This document shows positions 45,723 to 57,847 of a stretch of 58,049 nt of DNA, in pieces. The notes beneath the pieces are model-generated. The model searched no databases. It had not been told where the DNA came from and was given only the letters and a program-made list of their open reading frames with translations. The stretch lies in assembly GCA_004335635.1 (NCBI GenBank), contig QAXH01005217.1, forward strand, positions 12,648-70,696. Direction: 5' to 3'. Each line of letters starts with the position of its first letter. Position 1 is the stretch's first letter. The position numbers were made by a program, and so were the translations under genes. This stretch comes from Chloromonas sp. AAM2 (taxonomy: Eukaryota > Chlorophyta > Chlorophyceae > Chlamydomonadales > Chlamydomonadaceae).

Positions 45723-48311
45723 TCATGTCAAATGCCAGCTTCAACGTGTTCCAAAGCACTTCCCGCTGCATCCCATGCATGCATGCGGGCCATGGGTGCC
45801 TGCGACTGGGGCCCATAACACGTGACCAAGCTGTGATCATTGGATCGCTCTTCAACAAATTAGCGGTTGAGGGCTGCACTAGGCAATGCATGCAGCAATC
45901 AGCTGGTGCGGCTGTGTTACGTTTGTGCATGCATGCCACCCCCGGGCACTGGCTGCTGTCTGGTGGAGGGAAAGAAGCACGGTCTACCGGTCTCTTTCAA
46001 GGAGAACCGTGAAGTGTGCCATGTTGCTGCAACTGTGGCTGTGGCTAATGCTGATGTGATGTCGAGTATCTAGCCTTCCTCCTGGGACTCTAGACGGACT
46101 CGTTTGATCAGCTTCAAGCCCGATGCTGGTGTTGTCCCTGGATCGGTTCTTGGTAAATCGGTCGGACAACACAGACCCCCAGACAGAGCGGAGCGGCTGC
46201 ACCATCAGGGTGGATAGATGCCAGCGCTGGCCCTTGGCACTGCCACACAACCGGCCGCAGGCGGCACCAACCACATTCATGGACGGGCGGGAGATGACGG
46301 GGTGCTTTCCCATGCGCATCCCAGCCCCGGCGGCAGAGAACACCACAGCACCCATCAGCCTCACCAAGCCCAGACGAGGACAGCGGCTAGGAATGCTCCT
46401 TGACAATGTCAGTGTCAGCCTGCGTGGCGATGTGTGTGTGTGTGTGTGTTTGGTTTAGATGGCACAGTTTCATCCTGATGGGCCGGCTGCACAAGGCACC
46501 CTGGGCTAACCTGCCCGACGCCACATGGCAGCTGCCCACTGACTGGAAGCTAGCTGACTGCTGACTGGCTGCTGAGTACTGATTAGGCGCGTGCGAGAGA
46601 GAGTGAGAGAGACAGAGACAGCCCTTACATCAAGCTAGCGGATCCGCATAGACTGTGTAAAAGGGGTTCAGGGACCCCTCTGCCTTACATGCACACTGTT
46701 CTGGCAATTGATTCTCCCTTTTCCCATTTCCTGGCAGCGCATTCACTCTTTTCACAGATTGCCTTAGCATAGTGTGTGGCTCTGTGTGAAGAGATCGGAC
46801 AAAAGTATTTGCGTATCAACTCAGGACCCATGAATAAGGTCCATGACAGGGTATGGTAATGGTAGATGTCAGCATGGCCTGGGGATGGGAAGGCGTTGCC
46901 TGCTGGCTGTGCTAAAGGCCCTCACAAGCGCCAGCCACCCCAGGGCTTGGACTTGGCCAGCCTTAAGTTGGCATTTACTGGCACCTTGTGTGGTGCTGCG
47001 ACACACCTTAGTGGCCTTGCGTTAAGTTGATTGTGATGGTCATGAAGCGATTGACTTCCGAGGTGCATTCTGGTTTGTCCACCAATTATTGTGTCAGGGG
47101 TGTCGTGTTCGTGTCGCAAAACCAACTAGAGACTGCAGTCCTGCATGCCTGTGTCCAACTAATTGGACTGATTTTTTATGGCTACTGAACTGGCTACTGA
47201 ACTGGCTTCTGTTCGTCCTGTTGTCATGAATGCGTTTGGACCGAGCCCTAACCTGAGCATCTGTCCTCGCATGTGGCACTGCTTGGTTGATCGGCGCCAA
47301 GTTCTGAGTGGCAGCAGCACTTACTGTGGGCCTATAATAATGCTGGCCGAGTGTTTGACATGTTCTTTCTATCCGTATTATCAGAATTCCACCTATATCG
47401 GAAACCGAAGCTCCCTTGCCATAACAACATATCATTGTGGAGGTGTGGTGTGTATGACTGCCTTTGCAACAGTTGATGCTCTGATTTCGAAGCTAAGTCA
47501 CAAGGTGAGAGCATACCACTAGGCGCCTCACACACGTGAATCACGCGACGTATGGATAGCATATGTGTGTATGCACTGTGTCTGGTGCGTACCGATTTCT
47601 TTCCTGTCAACACCTGATTGTTGACCTGAGCCACGTTCCCGCCAGCTTCCCATGGGCAATGCCATCACCTGTTTTAAGGGCAGAGGTTTGCTTGCCCGTC
47701 TAGGAATTACTGACTGCACTATTACGACTGTAAAATCATCATTGTCTACGTTTGACAAGATTGTCAGCTGGTATCCACATGGCGTAGGCGATGCCCACTG
47801 TAAGTCATGTCACGGTACAGAAAGCCAGCCCTGACCGCATCATTGATGTCTAGAGCACGCACAGCATTGTCAGGCGATTGTGCGGGCTCCTGGGGCTCAG
47901 CAAATTCTACATAGAACCCTGAAGTCTTTCTACTGATTTCTCACGAGTTACTATTGAATTTTCACCGTCTCCCTCATCTGAACCACACTTCTGTGACATG
48001 CCTTACTTCTGATCGTCTCAGTATCCGATCAGCTTTCAGGGCTTCTAACTCGGGGATTGCACCCCAAGGTGGGTGTGTTAACCACCAACATTGTGTCCTG
48101 AGCAATAATGGCCATGTTCAAGTCATTGCCCAACTCAGAGCGGGGTAGAATGTTTGTATGTACAGGAACGCCGCACAGCAGTGCATGTCCGTTACAATGC
48201 CAAGTCAGTCTGGGTGTGCTGGGTAGCCCAGCAGTGCAACTTACAGCCATGCCAGCCCCTCTGCAATACAACTGATCAGATCTTCGAATCCCAGATCGTG
48301 CATGCGTCAGA

Positions 48312-48348
48312 CGTTGTAGGTAAAGCCGTGGTGGCTTTACCTACAACG
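48312..48348. repeat. Perfect 16-bp hairpin with 5-base loop
   Basis: Arms 48312-48327 (CGTTGTAGGTAAAGCC) and 48333-48348 are exact complements around the loop GTGGT. There is no flanking T run and no gene nearby. It could be a small RNA precursor stem, a MITE remnant or a fold-back. Confidence 0.9.
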
Positions 48349-50822
48349 ATCGGGTTAGAGCAGTTTGAGCCCTCCACGGCCAATACGGCACTGCTCCAAC
48401 TGGGTTTGCATGCCAAACGTTTGTGTCCTAGCTGTCAGTGTCCCCATCATGTTACGGCATAACAATAACAACTTCTGGGACAGCAAACCAGGAGACAGGA
48501 ATTACATTGTCAAAACAGGTCTGTCCTTCTTTATGGGACGGCGTTGGTTCCGTCCCCTCACGAACGCTGGTCTGGCAACCCATTACACGGATCAGTCACA
48601 GTGGTAGCCCACCACTCAGATCAAATGCCAGCGTCAGAGCATCAAACAACAACACCGACATAGTTTCCTTTCCTCCCTTGAGGCTTGGTACCCCTCACTT
48701 CGTAACTAATGTTGTCTCCCGGTATGGTGTCGCCAAAACGCCAAACAAACACATGTCAAGGCAGGCCCGCTGGCAGCACTCGAAAGGCACACATCAGTGT
48801 CAAGGATTTGCCTGCCCAACAGACTGTTGTGTGCTGTGCCTGCCCACAGCACACAATTATGCAGCACTCGTGTGAAAGAGCAGGTACGGGACTGAAGGAT
48901 GGTCTGTACAGGTTGCAATGTGGCTGCGTCGTGTCGGCACTCATCAGCACTATTGTTTCAGTGGTGCAAAGGTAAAAGCAAAGCATGCTAGCGATCAATA
49001 TCTGCTTAGCGTTTTCCTATCCAGTTGGCGTCTTCCTACGCCATGTCAAAGCCTGCCGTACAAAGCTAGCAGAGCCTGGAGGTCTGGTCAATGCTAATTA
49101 ATAACCCTTGCCTGATGATCGCGGGGCGCTGTACTGGAAGTTGATAAACCCACGTGGCAAAAAACGGATTCCGACATCACGCATGTACAGATCAATGGCT
49201 GCACCCTCTTGCCTGCACGAGCACACACCTGAACCAAAAGACCTCACACCTCGTCATCAAACAACCAACAGCCGTTGAGTGCCACGCTGTCTTGCTTTCG
49301 CAGCCCACAAAAGAAACTACAACAGCACGGGACGTGCACCCTGCCTTGCATACCTCTCATCAAGTGAAGGAAGTGAAGGGCATTGCTCCTCTCATCACAC
49401 GTCCTCAGAGCAAGCAAACAGAGCGGTGACTAACCACTACTGGCACAGTTGCCTCTACTTCTCGGGAATTGCTAGCGCTCAAGCTCTCTCAACATGTAAT
49501 GAGCTGCACAACATGACCCCAGGACGCCGCGAGGACACGGCTTAGCAGCTGCCAGGTGACCAGCGCATGCCTGCCATGTCACGATGGCCCGTCACGATGT
49601 GACGATCGCCCTGACCTACCCGAGAAGAAAGGCAAGAACGGGATTGTCCCAGCAGTGGCAAATCCATTTCGACAGCTGAGCAAGCTGAGCACATCCGCCT
49701 CTCACGAGGCCACTTCTGATTGCATTCAGAATGCCCTTTCCTGTTAGGCCACCATCAGTTGCTGGAAAAGCATCACATGAAGACGTGTGGCATCTCACTC
49801 TTTGCACCGCAGCTGCCACACATCTCTCTCTCACACCAAACCCTCTCATCATACCATGAGCAGCAAAACAAAAGAACAACGCAATCAAGCTTTTGAACTC
49901 GAATCTCTCGTTTGAACTCGTACATCTACCTCCCTCATACAAACAACAGCCGTAACATCCTTATCTGCAACAAGCATGTGATGGTGTACTGCTCTCAGCT
50001 GCTGTCACACGGATGCTGCTTGCAAGATTGAGCGCTTCTTCCTCCCGAGAACGCAAAATGACCATCCTAGAAACGGGAAGAACCCGGAAACACGAAACAA
50101 AAACGTCAGGCTTGGTTCCCTCACTGCTTGGGAGGCATGCTCTCAGACATGTGCTCTCAAAGAGTGCCTCAAACCACACCTTTGCAAGTGAAACAGGCTG
50201 CCAAGGCTGCATCACATGGCTCCAGCATGGCACGTGCCTTCGCCAAGATGCGCTTGGGATGTCCATGTCATGAGAACCACCAACCAACGCATGCATCCAC
50301 TCACTAAAAAATATGAGGTGCAACAGCAATACGGCATCAGGCATGTCAAACAGTGTGTGAACTGAACTGAACTGAACTAGGCACATGCTTTCACGTCACT
50401 GATCTGTGTTTACCCATGTGGTGTCCTGCAAGAACACAAAAGCCGCCCTTTCTGCATGATGGCAGGGCCATGCACCGATGCAATGCAACAGTTGCTTCAT
50501 CCATTTTCAAGCGTTTGAGCACGGCACTGATGCATGGGATGCAATGCTCAGTTGTGTCATCCATCTTCAAGCGATTACTATGTCATGGGTCAAGGGTACC
50601 ACGTGCTTGTGGTTGCTGTTCATCTCTCTGCAAGGCATGACCTTGGCACTCGTCTGTGAGCAAAACCTTGGAACGCTACTCTCAGTACCTCCAAGCCTCT
50701 CTTTAAAGTATGCCGTTTCAGCAGCGCTCATAGGCACGACGACTCAACTGCTCCGTCAGGTACGTCACCGAGCGTTTCTGACGTTTCTGCTGAATAGCAT
50801 GACGGTTCAGAAGCGAAAGGCG

Positions 50823-51010
50823 ATCCAGACACGTCGGAAACGTCCAGCTTGGAGATGTCTGCCTTGGACACGTCCGTTTCAACAGCTCCCACTTTCGACA
50901 GGTCCGTTTCGGCAACCGGTGATTTCGAAACGTCCATCTTGGGTGCGTCCGCTTTCAGGACGTCGCCATCTGCCTTACAAACGTCTGTTTTAGAAACGTC
51001 AGTGTTGACA
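50823..51010 (-). repeat. Degenerate 15-bp repeat with (T/A)D(V/I/L)SK reading on minus strand
   Basis: Read on the minus strand, the region gives five-residue units such as TDVSK, MDVSK, TDLSK, TDVSK, ADISK, LDVSD, with a possible acceptor (CTGTGCAG) just upstream. About 12 units are visible. Whether it is translated is unknown. Confidence 0.6.
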
Positions 51011-51499
51011 ATGTTTGCCTTCCTGCACAGGGCAGGCAACGACAAGCATACACTTCACGCTGCTTCTGATTGACATGCTTCTGACATACACTTCATGCTT
51101 TTTGCAGCAACCCTACTCTTGTGCGGGGTAATCAGAGCTGAAATCTGCTGTGCAAAACGAGTTCCTTGCCACGGACCTGATTACATAGGCGAAGAAGAAG
51201 TCATGCTGCTGCGTCCCCAGTCCCAGAGAGTGAACCTCCGTGAGCTGCACACATGCAACCACACCAATTTCACTGAAGCCAGACCAGTCCACTAACATCC
51301 ATGCCACACCATGACATGCCACGTCACACCATGGTTAAGTATGATGGACATGCTGTGATAAATGTTGGGGTACAGTATGAGGAGACTAAATCATAATCCT
51401 GGACAACACAACGACTCCCAAAACCAGTAAACAAAATGACAGAGACCTCAGAACAGGGACAGAATACAGAGACAGCACACCCCCGCCCGCCTGCGACCA

Positions 51500-51740
51500 T
51501 CATGCCCCCTCCACCCCCCCTCCCTCCCCCACCTTCTGCACTGCCTGTTCGTGCGTGTACGGCCCCATTACGTCAATGGGCGTGTCCTTGCTGCCTCTGG
51601 GCCCCTTGGTGTCCAGCACGCGGCCTGAGAAGGAGGCCTCGCTGGCCAGGTACAGCGCGGGCTTGGGCAGCAGCAGGACCTGCGCAGTCAGCGCAAGGGG
51701 AGGAAGACATGTGTGATACTGAGAGAGATGCCATGCTATG

Positions 51741-51771
<31 letters not shown>

Positions 51772-52466
51772 TTACATCTGTATCGTCCGTCAAGTGGAAC
51801 AGAAGACGGCGTGATGGTCAATTACGCATCTCGTGTGTGCGTATGTGTGTATGTGTGTGTCGTTTTACATTGGGAGCGTGTTTCCACGCTTGAGTTTGTG
51901 TGTGTGTGTGTGTTGAGGAGGGGGGGAGGGGGGGGAGGGCTGCACACAAGCTCAATGTGCGTTCGGCTGCACATACTGAAACACATAAGCTGGAGCCGCA
52001 TGCACTTTCCTGCACTTTTCCCCATGCACTATTCCCCAATACTACCGTGACCGAACTACCTGAATCGTAAACTGATGCAGACTGTGCGTCACAGCCGAAC
52101 TGCATCGGCACGATTACTCCGTCATCGGAGCGCATGGTTCCAATCGACATCCTTGACCCACCATTCTTAACTTCTACATTACGATATCCTGTCTCCTCAG
52201 CTGCTATAGCTTGTCTTAACGTTTTGAAACCAGTAGGCATCGCTCAGTGACGGTGGATGGTGGCTTGGAGGCTTGTGAGCTGCCACACGTGCATGTGGCT
52301 GCATGACAGCGTGCTCGGCTAGTCAGACAGACGTCCTAAGTAGCTGCTGCGGTTGTTGGAATCCTTCCCAGTCTTTTGATGGGGCACACAGCACATGGAC
52401 ATCCAATGGACATCTCAACATCGTGCAACTGTCCTTGCTCTGTTGCACCAACTGACACGGTTGTAA

Positions 52467-52514
<48 letters not shown>

Positions 52515-54460
52515 GTCTGTTGCCGAGCTTGCTACATGATGCTTCCCGGCCGCACCTCTGTGTGCCAACGTGAGCCGGGGGGTCCCTTGACGACCGGACC
52601 CCGCACCATGGGGCTGCCCAGGCTCACCAGCAGGAACACGCCACCCGGACGCAACACCCTGCGCAACACGCATGGGACACATGGGACACATGGGACAAGG
52701 AATCAATGACCACGTGATGTTGCAGGCAAGGTGTATGCAAACACAGAAGGGGGACTTAGGAGGGCCGCGTCACCCAACAACATTTGGTTGGGTGCTGAAC
52801 GTCCCCGCGCACGTCACCCACCAGCCGTGTAGATTAAAAGGTTTCTGCCCACCACCCTTTTGTGCGCTCCAGAACCCTTTATGCAACGCAACTGTTGCAC
52901 AGCATTGGACCGGTCGTTAATGCAGGGCAGATTGGACTGGTGGCGCAGCTGATCGCAAGCCGACACCCTGAATAGCAGTAAAGAGTGCACCAGAGTACAG
53001 AGTGAAATGATGGCGCACCCACCTGTCCACCTCTTTGAGGTAGTTCATGACGTCTGTGCAGCCGCCCTGTGCACAGGCCACTGCGTCCAAGGTTCCCTTG
53101 TCGACCACCCCTCCGAACATGAGGTCAGGAAACTGATCCATGTCCCTGCATGCACGCGCACACATGGCAGGAGTGTCACACGCAGGCAGAAAACAAATCC
53201 TGGCAGGCTGGAGTGCCCACCTCATATGCAGTAATTTCGGGCTGTTCAATGTTCTTGCAGGACCTTTCCCTTTTTGCGTGTGATCTCCCCTGCATCGGTT
53301 ACTTCTGTATAACGATGTGAGTGCCAGTTCCCTAGCAGTCATCTCTCTCCTCAACCTTTCATGTGCCTCACTCATCACTCTCTCTCTCTCATACCTTTCA
53401 TGTGCCTCACCTGCAATCGCAGACCTTGTAGTGAAGCTTGGAGTTCTTATCATGTTGTGCCTGCATCTGTTGAATCACCACACTGCTGACGTCAATCTGC
53501 AGAAAACAAAGGCGAAAAGCAGGTGAAAGAGAATGCGCGTGCGTGTGTGTATGAGAGGAACGGGAGTTGAAGAACGACAGAGTGGCGCGCATCTCTCGCA
53601 CTTGCGTGTTGGCCATGCCTTGCAGCACGGTGTGCCTCTGTTATGAATGTCTGGTTGAACGGCCTAGTTTCATGCTACCGCCTGGGCCACACCCCTTACA
53701 TTGGTGACGCTGACGAACCCATCGGCTGCCATGCCCTCCTGGATGGTGCTGTTACCACAGCCCACATGGAGGCATGGGAGGTCTCGCACTGGGCCCAGCA
53801 CATGCCGTATCAACTCGCCCATCGCCTTGTAGGTGAAGAACCTGTGGCACGTGGGACACATGCGTCAGCACGTGAGATAAACAACAACAACAACAACCAG
53901 AACAGTAGCTCTCAAGTCTGGCAGAATGACAACAGGAACTAAACGTAGGAGTCACAGGCCTGGCTTCTGATGTTCTGCTTGGTGTGTAATCGTGATAAAA
54001 GGAGTTGCTTGTTGCGTGCCCGCATCTCATGCGTGCGTTTGTGCTGCCGCTTGCTGAACTGGCGCCTTGAAGAACTGTTGTGATCACTCATGCCACTGCA
54101 ATGCTGTCATGCCCTGACAGCCGCACTGGGCATGAAGCCCGTGCCAGCCTGGTGCATCGTGACCTAGAAAAAAACCCTAAGGCTTGTACTTCTTGCCTCG
54201 GACGCGTCTTACCAGTCGAAGTTGCAAGCCCTCTCCACATAACGCTTGTCCCAATAAGCTGTACCAGCGTAGGTTGTAGCGAGGGGTTTTTGTGCTGGGA
54301 TACTCGGCGCTGGCTGATTGTTGGGGTAGTCGGCAGTGTCGCTTTCCGAGGCGGCTGTGGTTGCTGAGGGTTCACAAGCGGCAGAGGCAGCATGTCTGCC
54401 GAGTGGCGGGACTGCGACTTGAAGAAGTGCCCCTGGCCCTTGGTGCTTTACGCCAGTCAT
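51500..54460 (-). CDS. SAM-dependent methyltransferase, METTL13/EEF1AKMT4-like
   Basis: Six exons (54460-54213, 53841-53700, 53496-53411, 53145-53023, 52658-52556, 51679-51500) join in phase to give 293 residues. After an Ala/Ser/Pro-rich N terminus of about 65 residues come YWDKRYVERACNFDWF, SAM-binding motif I (LHVGCGNSTIQEGM), post-I (TNIDVSSVVIQQMQAQH), motif II (GGVVDKGTLDAVACA) and motif III (EVDRVLRPGGVFLLVSLGSP). The DKGTLDA and SSVVI segments are typical of the METTL13/METTL12/EEF1AKMT4 group, which methylates lysine or the N terminus of eEF1A and other proteins. The substrate here is inferred. The N-terminal extension might be a targeting peptide. A CTG precedes the chosen ATG. The gene is convergent with the sulfotransferase gene and same-strand with V-ATPase F. 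Confidence 0.87.
51739..51771. repeat. (GT)n microsatellite
   Basis: Intron 5 of the methyltransferase gene holds this run and a further GT-rich stretch at 51836-51912. Confidence 0.9.
52466..52514. repeat. (CAA)n trinucleotide repeat
   Basis: About 16 ACA/CAA units about 40 bp downstream of the exon 5 donor of the methyltransferase, in intron 5. A shorter CAA run lies at 53880-53898 in intron 1. Confidence 0.95.
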
Positions 54461-55138
54461 ACGGGTCGCTGATGATTGTGGGTTGTTTTCACTCCCCGGC
54501 ACAGACAGCCCTGGGGCGGGAGTGGTAATTGGTACTGAGGCTTTTCACCATACCCAGAGTTGAAGTTGGCAAGAAAAGCCGCTTGGACAAAAGTTGTGTC
54601 TCTTCACGATTTGTCCGCGCAAAATGCGAGCCTCACCATCAGGTCACTGTGGTTTCGGAGAGCAGGACCTGTTTTTGAGTAACGGAAATATCAGATATTC
54701 ACTGATTCTTCGAGCCCACCTGATGCTGGTGCTGCTGGTGGAGGGAATGGTGCAGACCGTTGCGCCATGCAGCTTCGACATCTCGATGGCTTGCCCGCAC
54801 AGCTTTCTGACTTGGCACGTCTTTTGCCTTCTTCAACACCAAAGCAGACACACACCTCCTAACCAGCATGCATGTACGCGCCGGACGAACCTGATTTCAG
54901 AAGATGCTTATCCACAGTGACCTAGGACACGTTCGGTCTACATTTCTGGAAGCACAACTGCGAGTGGAACCCTCATTACTCATGACGTCCAGGCTGCACC
55001 CATGACCGACCTCTCAATGAGGCAGAAATCTTTTGTCATGATGTTCCCGTACCGCATCAGTTGTTGGCGCGTGGTGCCTGTACCTTAGCAGTCGGTATGT
55101 CGTCATTCACAAGGTGGGAGGCCTAGAAAGAACAAAAG

Positions 55139-55260
55139 GTTTCTGCCAGTTCCTGGACAGTTCACTAGCTCGCCCCAACAAGTAAAAAAGCGTATTCCAC
55201 CGTGTCAGCAGCGGTTAGTGCCCCTGTGGCGGTCCCCCGACAGAGCTTCCTCATCAAGCA
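55139..55260. repeat. Composite repeat: GCCAGTTCCTGGAC motif plus CACTAGCTCGCCC element
   Basis: A variant of the dispersed motif (TCTGCCAGTTCCTGGACAG) is followed directly by CACTAGCTCGCCC and the element also seen at 44985. This places two repeat families side by side. Confidence 0.6.
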
Positions 55261-55654
55261 GGCAGGGAACCCAGTCCGTCCAATGAGCATGTGACGAAGA
55301 GCTTTCAGACATGGACCTTTAGAGGTTCACAGCATGTGAATCAAATCCACACCTGGTACTGCGTTTAAGTTGGGACATAGCCTGTAACAAGCCTTTCTTA
55401 TATGCAGGCAATCCAGCCGAGTCATCCTAAAGGCATAACGCCAATCAGTGCCTGTTTGCCACATGTGTTTCAAGCAAATGTGAACACGCATGCGTAGTTT
55501 TTCTGTGGCGTCATGGCAGTTGTTTACACCCATAGTGCATGCGAGCATTAACTGCAGCTCTCCAGCAGCACAGGCTGGCATTGACACATGTTGCTGTTGG
55601 CACACGGTAGATGTGAAAATGGGTACAGCTCTGACCTTGTTCAGCTCTGACCTT

Positions 55655-55745
55655 GAGGGGTTGCCACCACCACTTCTATCCCGGTGTGTCGCAATCCCCT
55701 TCGCTTGTAGGTTGGACGGGTTGGAATCCCTCTCCTCTTGTAAAA
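55655..55745. repeat. Dispersed repeat, copy B (box-B-like core)
   Basis: The core GGTGTGTCGCAATCCCCTT is followed by TGTAGGTTGGACGGGTTGG and AATCCCTC, nearly identical to copy A at 31296. Confidence 0.8.
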
Positions 55746-55852
55746 ATGGGTTTGCTACAACTGGTGACGTCCGGAGTAGTGCACATGCAGTCCTTCGCTC
55801 TGCATTGTGTGGATGGCCTGCTTTGAAGGTGGTCATGTGATCATGGAGGTGA

Positions 55853-56562
55853 CTACTGCACACCCATGATGTGCTTCACTCGGTTGAGAAGCGAGTCTTG
55901 AGATGCCTCGTATGGGTGGTCCTTGGAGGGGATTTCAAGCACAGAGGGCACCGCCTGTGAAGCGGCATGCATCAGCAGCAGTCGTGAGCGTGAAGTTGCG
56001 ACATGCAACAGGGTCGATACTGGGTACGGAAGCGCCTGCCACGGCAGTGTCATGCATTCATGCAGCTGAGTACTGACCTTGGTGTGTTTGTCTATGGCTG
56101 ATCGGATAGTCGATGCTACGTTCTGGCTGATCAGCACAATTGCTATATCATCTCTGTTGGTGAACTCCTTAAAGGTAGACTCGATTGTCTTCGGGCTTGT
56201 TTCTGCAAGGCAACAGCACGGGGCCCACTTGTCAGCCATGGGGCTCCCTCCAGAGAAGGAGCTGGCGAGGGTGCAGCCACTTACTGTTGTCTACAACCAA
56301 GAAGTTGGATTTCTTTCGTAAGTCAATGTTGCCCATGCCAGAGAGCAAGAAGCCGGTAATGGTGTCCTGCGACGCGATTGCAAACCCTCAACCTGCCGGT
56401 GCCAGCCTCGAACAAAGAGCTGGCTGTAGATGCTTGCAATGAAAAGTGAAATGCAGGTATGGCTGGCTACGCGATGCCGAACGAAAAACCACGCTCAAGG
56501 TTCCCCACCTCGTCTGCAATCACTGCGATCAACTGTCCTTCACTGTTTCCTGAAGAAGCCAT
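55853..56562 (-). CDS. ATP6V1F: V-type proton ATPase subunit F
   Basis: Four exons (56562-56509, 56366-56285, 56202-56078, 55954-55853) join in phase to give 120 residues, the normal length. The protein reads GQLIAVIADE, then TGFLLSGMGNIDLRKKSNF, LVVDNKTSPKTIESTFKEF, then TNRDDIAIVLISQNVASTIR and finally VPSVLEIPSKDHPYEAS, DSLLNRVKHIM. This matches subunit F of the peripheral V1 sector throughout, including the DDIAI and EIPSKDHPYD segments. Subunit F forms part of the central rotor stalk with subunit D in the vacuolar or endomembrane proton pump. All splice sites are GT-AG. The gene is compact (710 bp) compared with its neighbours. Confidence 0.97.
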
Positions 56563-57054
56563 CCTATCTGGTGCCAACTGCTCGATGAGCTGTGAATGCT
56601 TCTGTGCTGCGTGTTCTTGAGCCCCGCTGTTTTGTCCAAGTGCAAGCGGTCCAAGCAGTCTGGTCTGTTTGGAGCAATGTGTGCCACAACAGCAATGAGC
56701 GTTCGTTCAATGAGTGCTGACTCCGATCTTGTGCGGCACAACGTTCGTCACAAATTTCAAGTGTTGTCTTATGTCACTCAACCAACACACCCCTCTCACT
56801 CTCACACACACACACCTCGCTGGCGGCCAGGATCATGCTTCAGGATCCCAAGGCATGGCCATGGCACCATGTTCCAGAACCCGTGGTGAACTGTGGACCG
56901 CACACTTGTCACCGATGGTCTTTGAACTGCGCCTTATTGCCTTGCAAGTACACGTTTGGCTTGGTTTGCGTGAAACATGCAGCAGACATGAGCAGGTCTG
57001 TCCAAAAACCAGATGGCAAATCAAAACATGGACCAGGCCGTAAATTAAAACATG

Positions 57055-57180
57055 TACTGTAACAGATGCATGAGGCAGCACACAGACCTGGTGACTGTTC
57101 TTGGGCTGCAAGGGCCATGCTTGCGAGATGAATGATTCAAGTTCCTCGACTTGAACCACCTAGAGCTGCAAATCTTCATG
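57055..57180. repeat. Dispersed repeat of about 125 bp, second copy
   Basis: It matches 33536-33660 at about 90 percent, including the TTCAAGTTCCTC(G/A)ACTTGAA fold-back near the end. Confidence 0.85.
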
Positions 57181-57446
57181 GGGATTGTGTGGTCTCGGAA
57201 TCTCGGGGGAAGGACTAAGCTAGAGCAGGTGTCTGGCATGCAGGGGCTTTAAGGAAAAACAAAGGGGAATGTATGGTACAACTCTGACCTTGCTCGGGAC
57301 CAGGGAGTTTGTTCTCTGACGTCAGAGTGAGAGTAACGACCGTGACCTGTCAACCCTATGGCTATATATCGACACCAGCGCCCTCTGTTCGTCCTCTTCA
57401 CCCCGGAGGACATTGTTCGCTGGAGTTGTCACGGCCGTTGGTGAGT

Positions 57447-57525
57447 GCCCATACTATCCTGGTGTGTCGCAATCCCCTTCACATGTAGGTTGGTTGGGTT
57501 GGAATCCCTCCCCTGCTGTGAATCT
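57447..57525. repeat. Dispersed repeat, copy C (box-B-like core)
   Basis: The core GGTGTGTCGCAATCCCCTT is followed by CATGTAGGTTGGTTGGGTTGG and AATCCCTCCCCT. It is preceded by about 170 bp not seen at copies A and B. Confidence 0.8.
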
Positions 57526-57826
57526 CGCTGTACTCCTGTAAAATGGACTTGCACCTCTCAAAGTGACAATTGCTGAAGGCACAGTTACCATGCCATGCTT
57601 ACATGCGTTTCGAAATGGGGCCACTAGAGATGCAAATCCACCAGTGCACCTCTCAAGGACTCTTGATGGCAATAGCACCATTGTACTCCTTGGTGCGATG
57701 CAAGTCTTGGTTCGAGCCAGTAATGCTTCTCCTGTCAAGCCTTCTCAGCGCCATTTCCTTGGAGCACTAGCCGAGGGATTTGCATCTTCTTGTGCCGAGC
57801 CACCACAGAACACACACAAGAAGAAG

Positions 57827-57847
57827 TTTGCCAGTTCTGGGACACTT
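57827..57847 (-). repeat. Dispersed motif copy, TCCCAGAACTGGCAAAC family
   Basis: On the reverse strand the sequence reads GTGTCCCAGAACTGGCAAAC followed by TTCTTCTTG. Confidence 0.7.

Larger units (their letters stand above)
45723..51499. other. Gene-poor convergent intergenic region
   Basis: No gene is recognised. It holds a perfect hairpin (48312-48348), a copy of the GTCCCAGCAGTGGCAAAT motif (49643), a local duplicate ACTGAACTGGCT near 47187, and a 15-bp degenerate repeat (50823-51010). Open frames around 46123-46437 and 47178-47522 are long but show no family motif. Confidence 0.4.
54461..55852. other. Intergenic stretch between methyltransferase and V-ATPase F
   Basis: It holds repeat copies at 55139-55260 and 55655-55745, and no recognised gene. 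The promoter of the methyltransferase and the 3' end of the V-ATPase F gene must lie here. Confidence 0.45.

Noticed and set aside
46123..46437. Possible coding exon downstream of the sulfotransferase
   Set aside because: Open on both strands, no family motif and no splice partners; more likely 3' UTR or intergenic.
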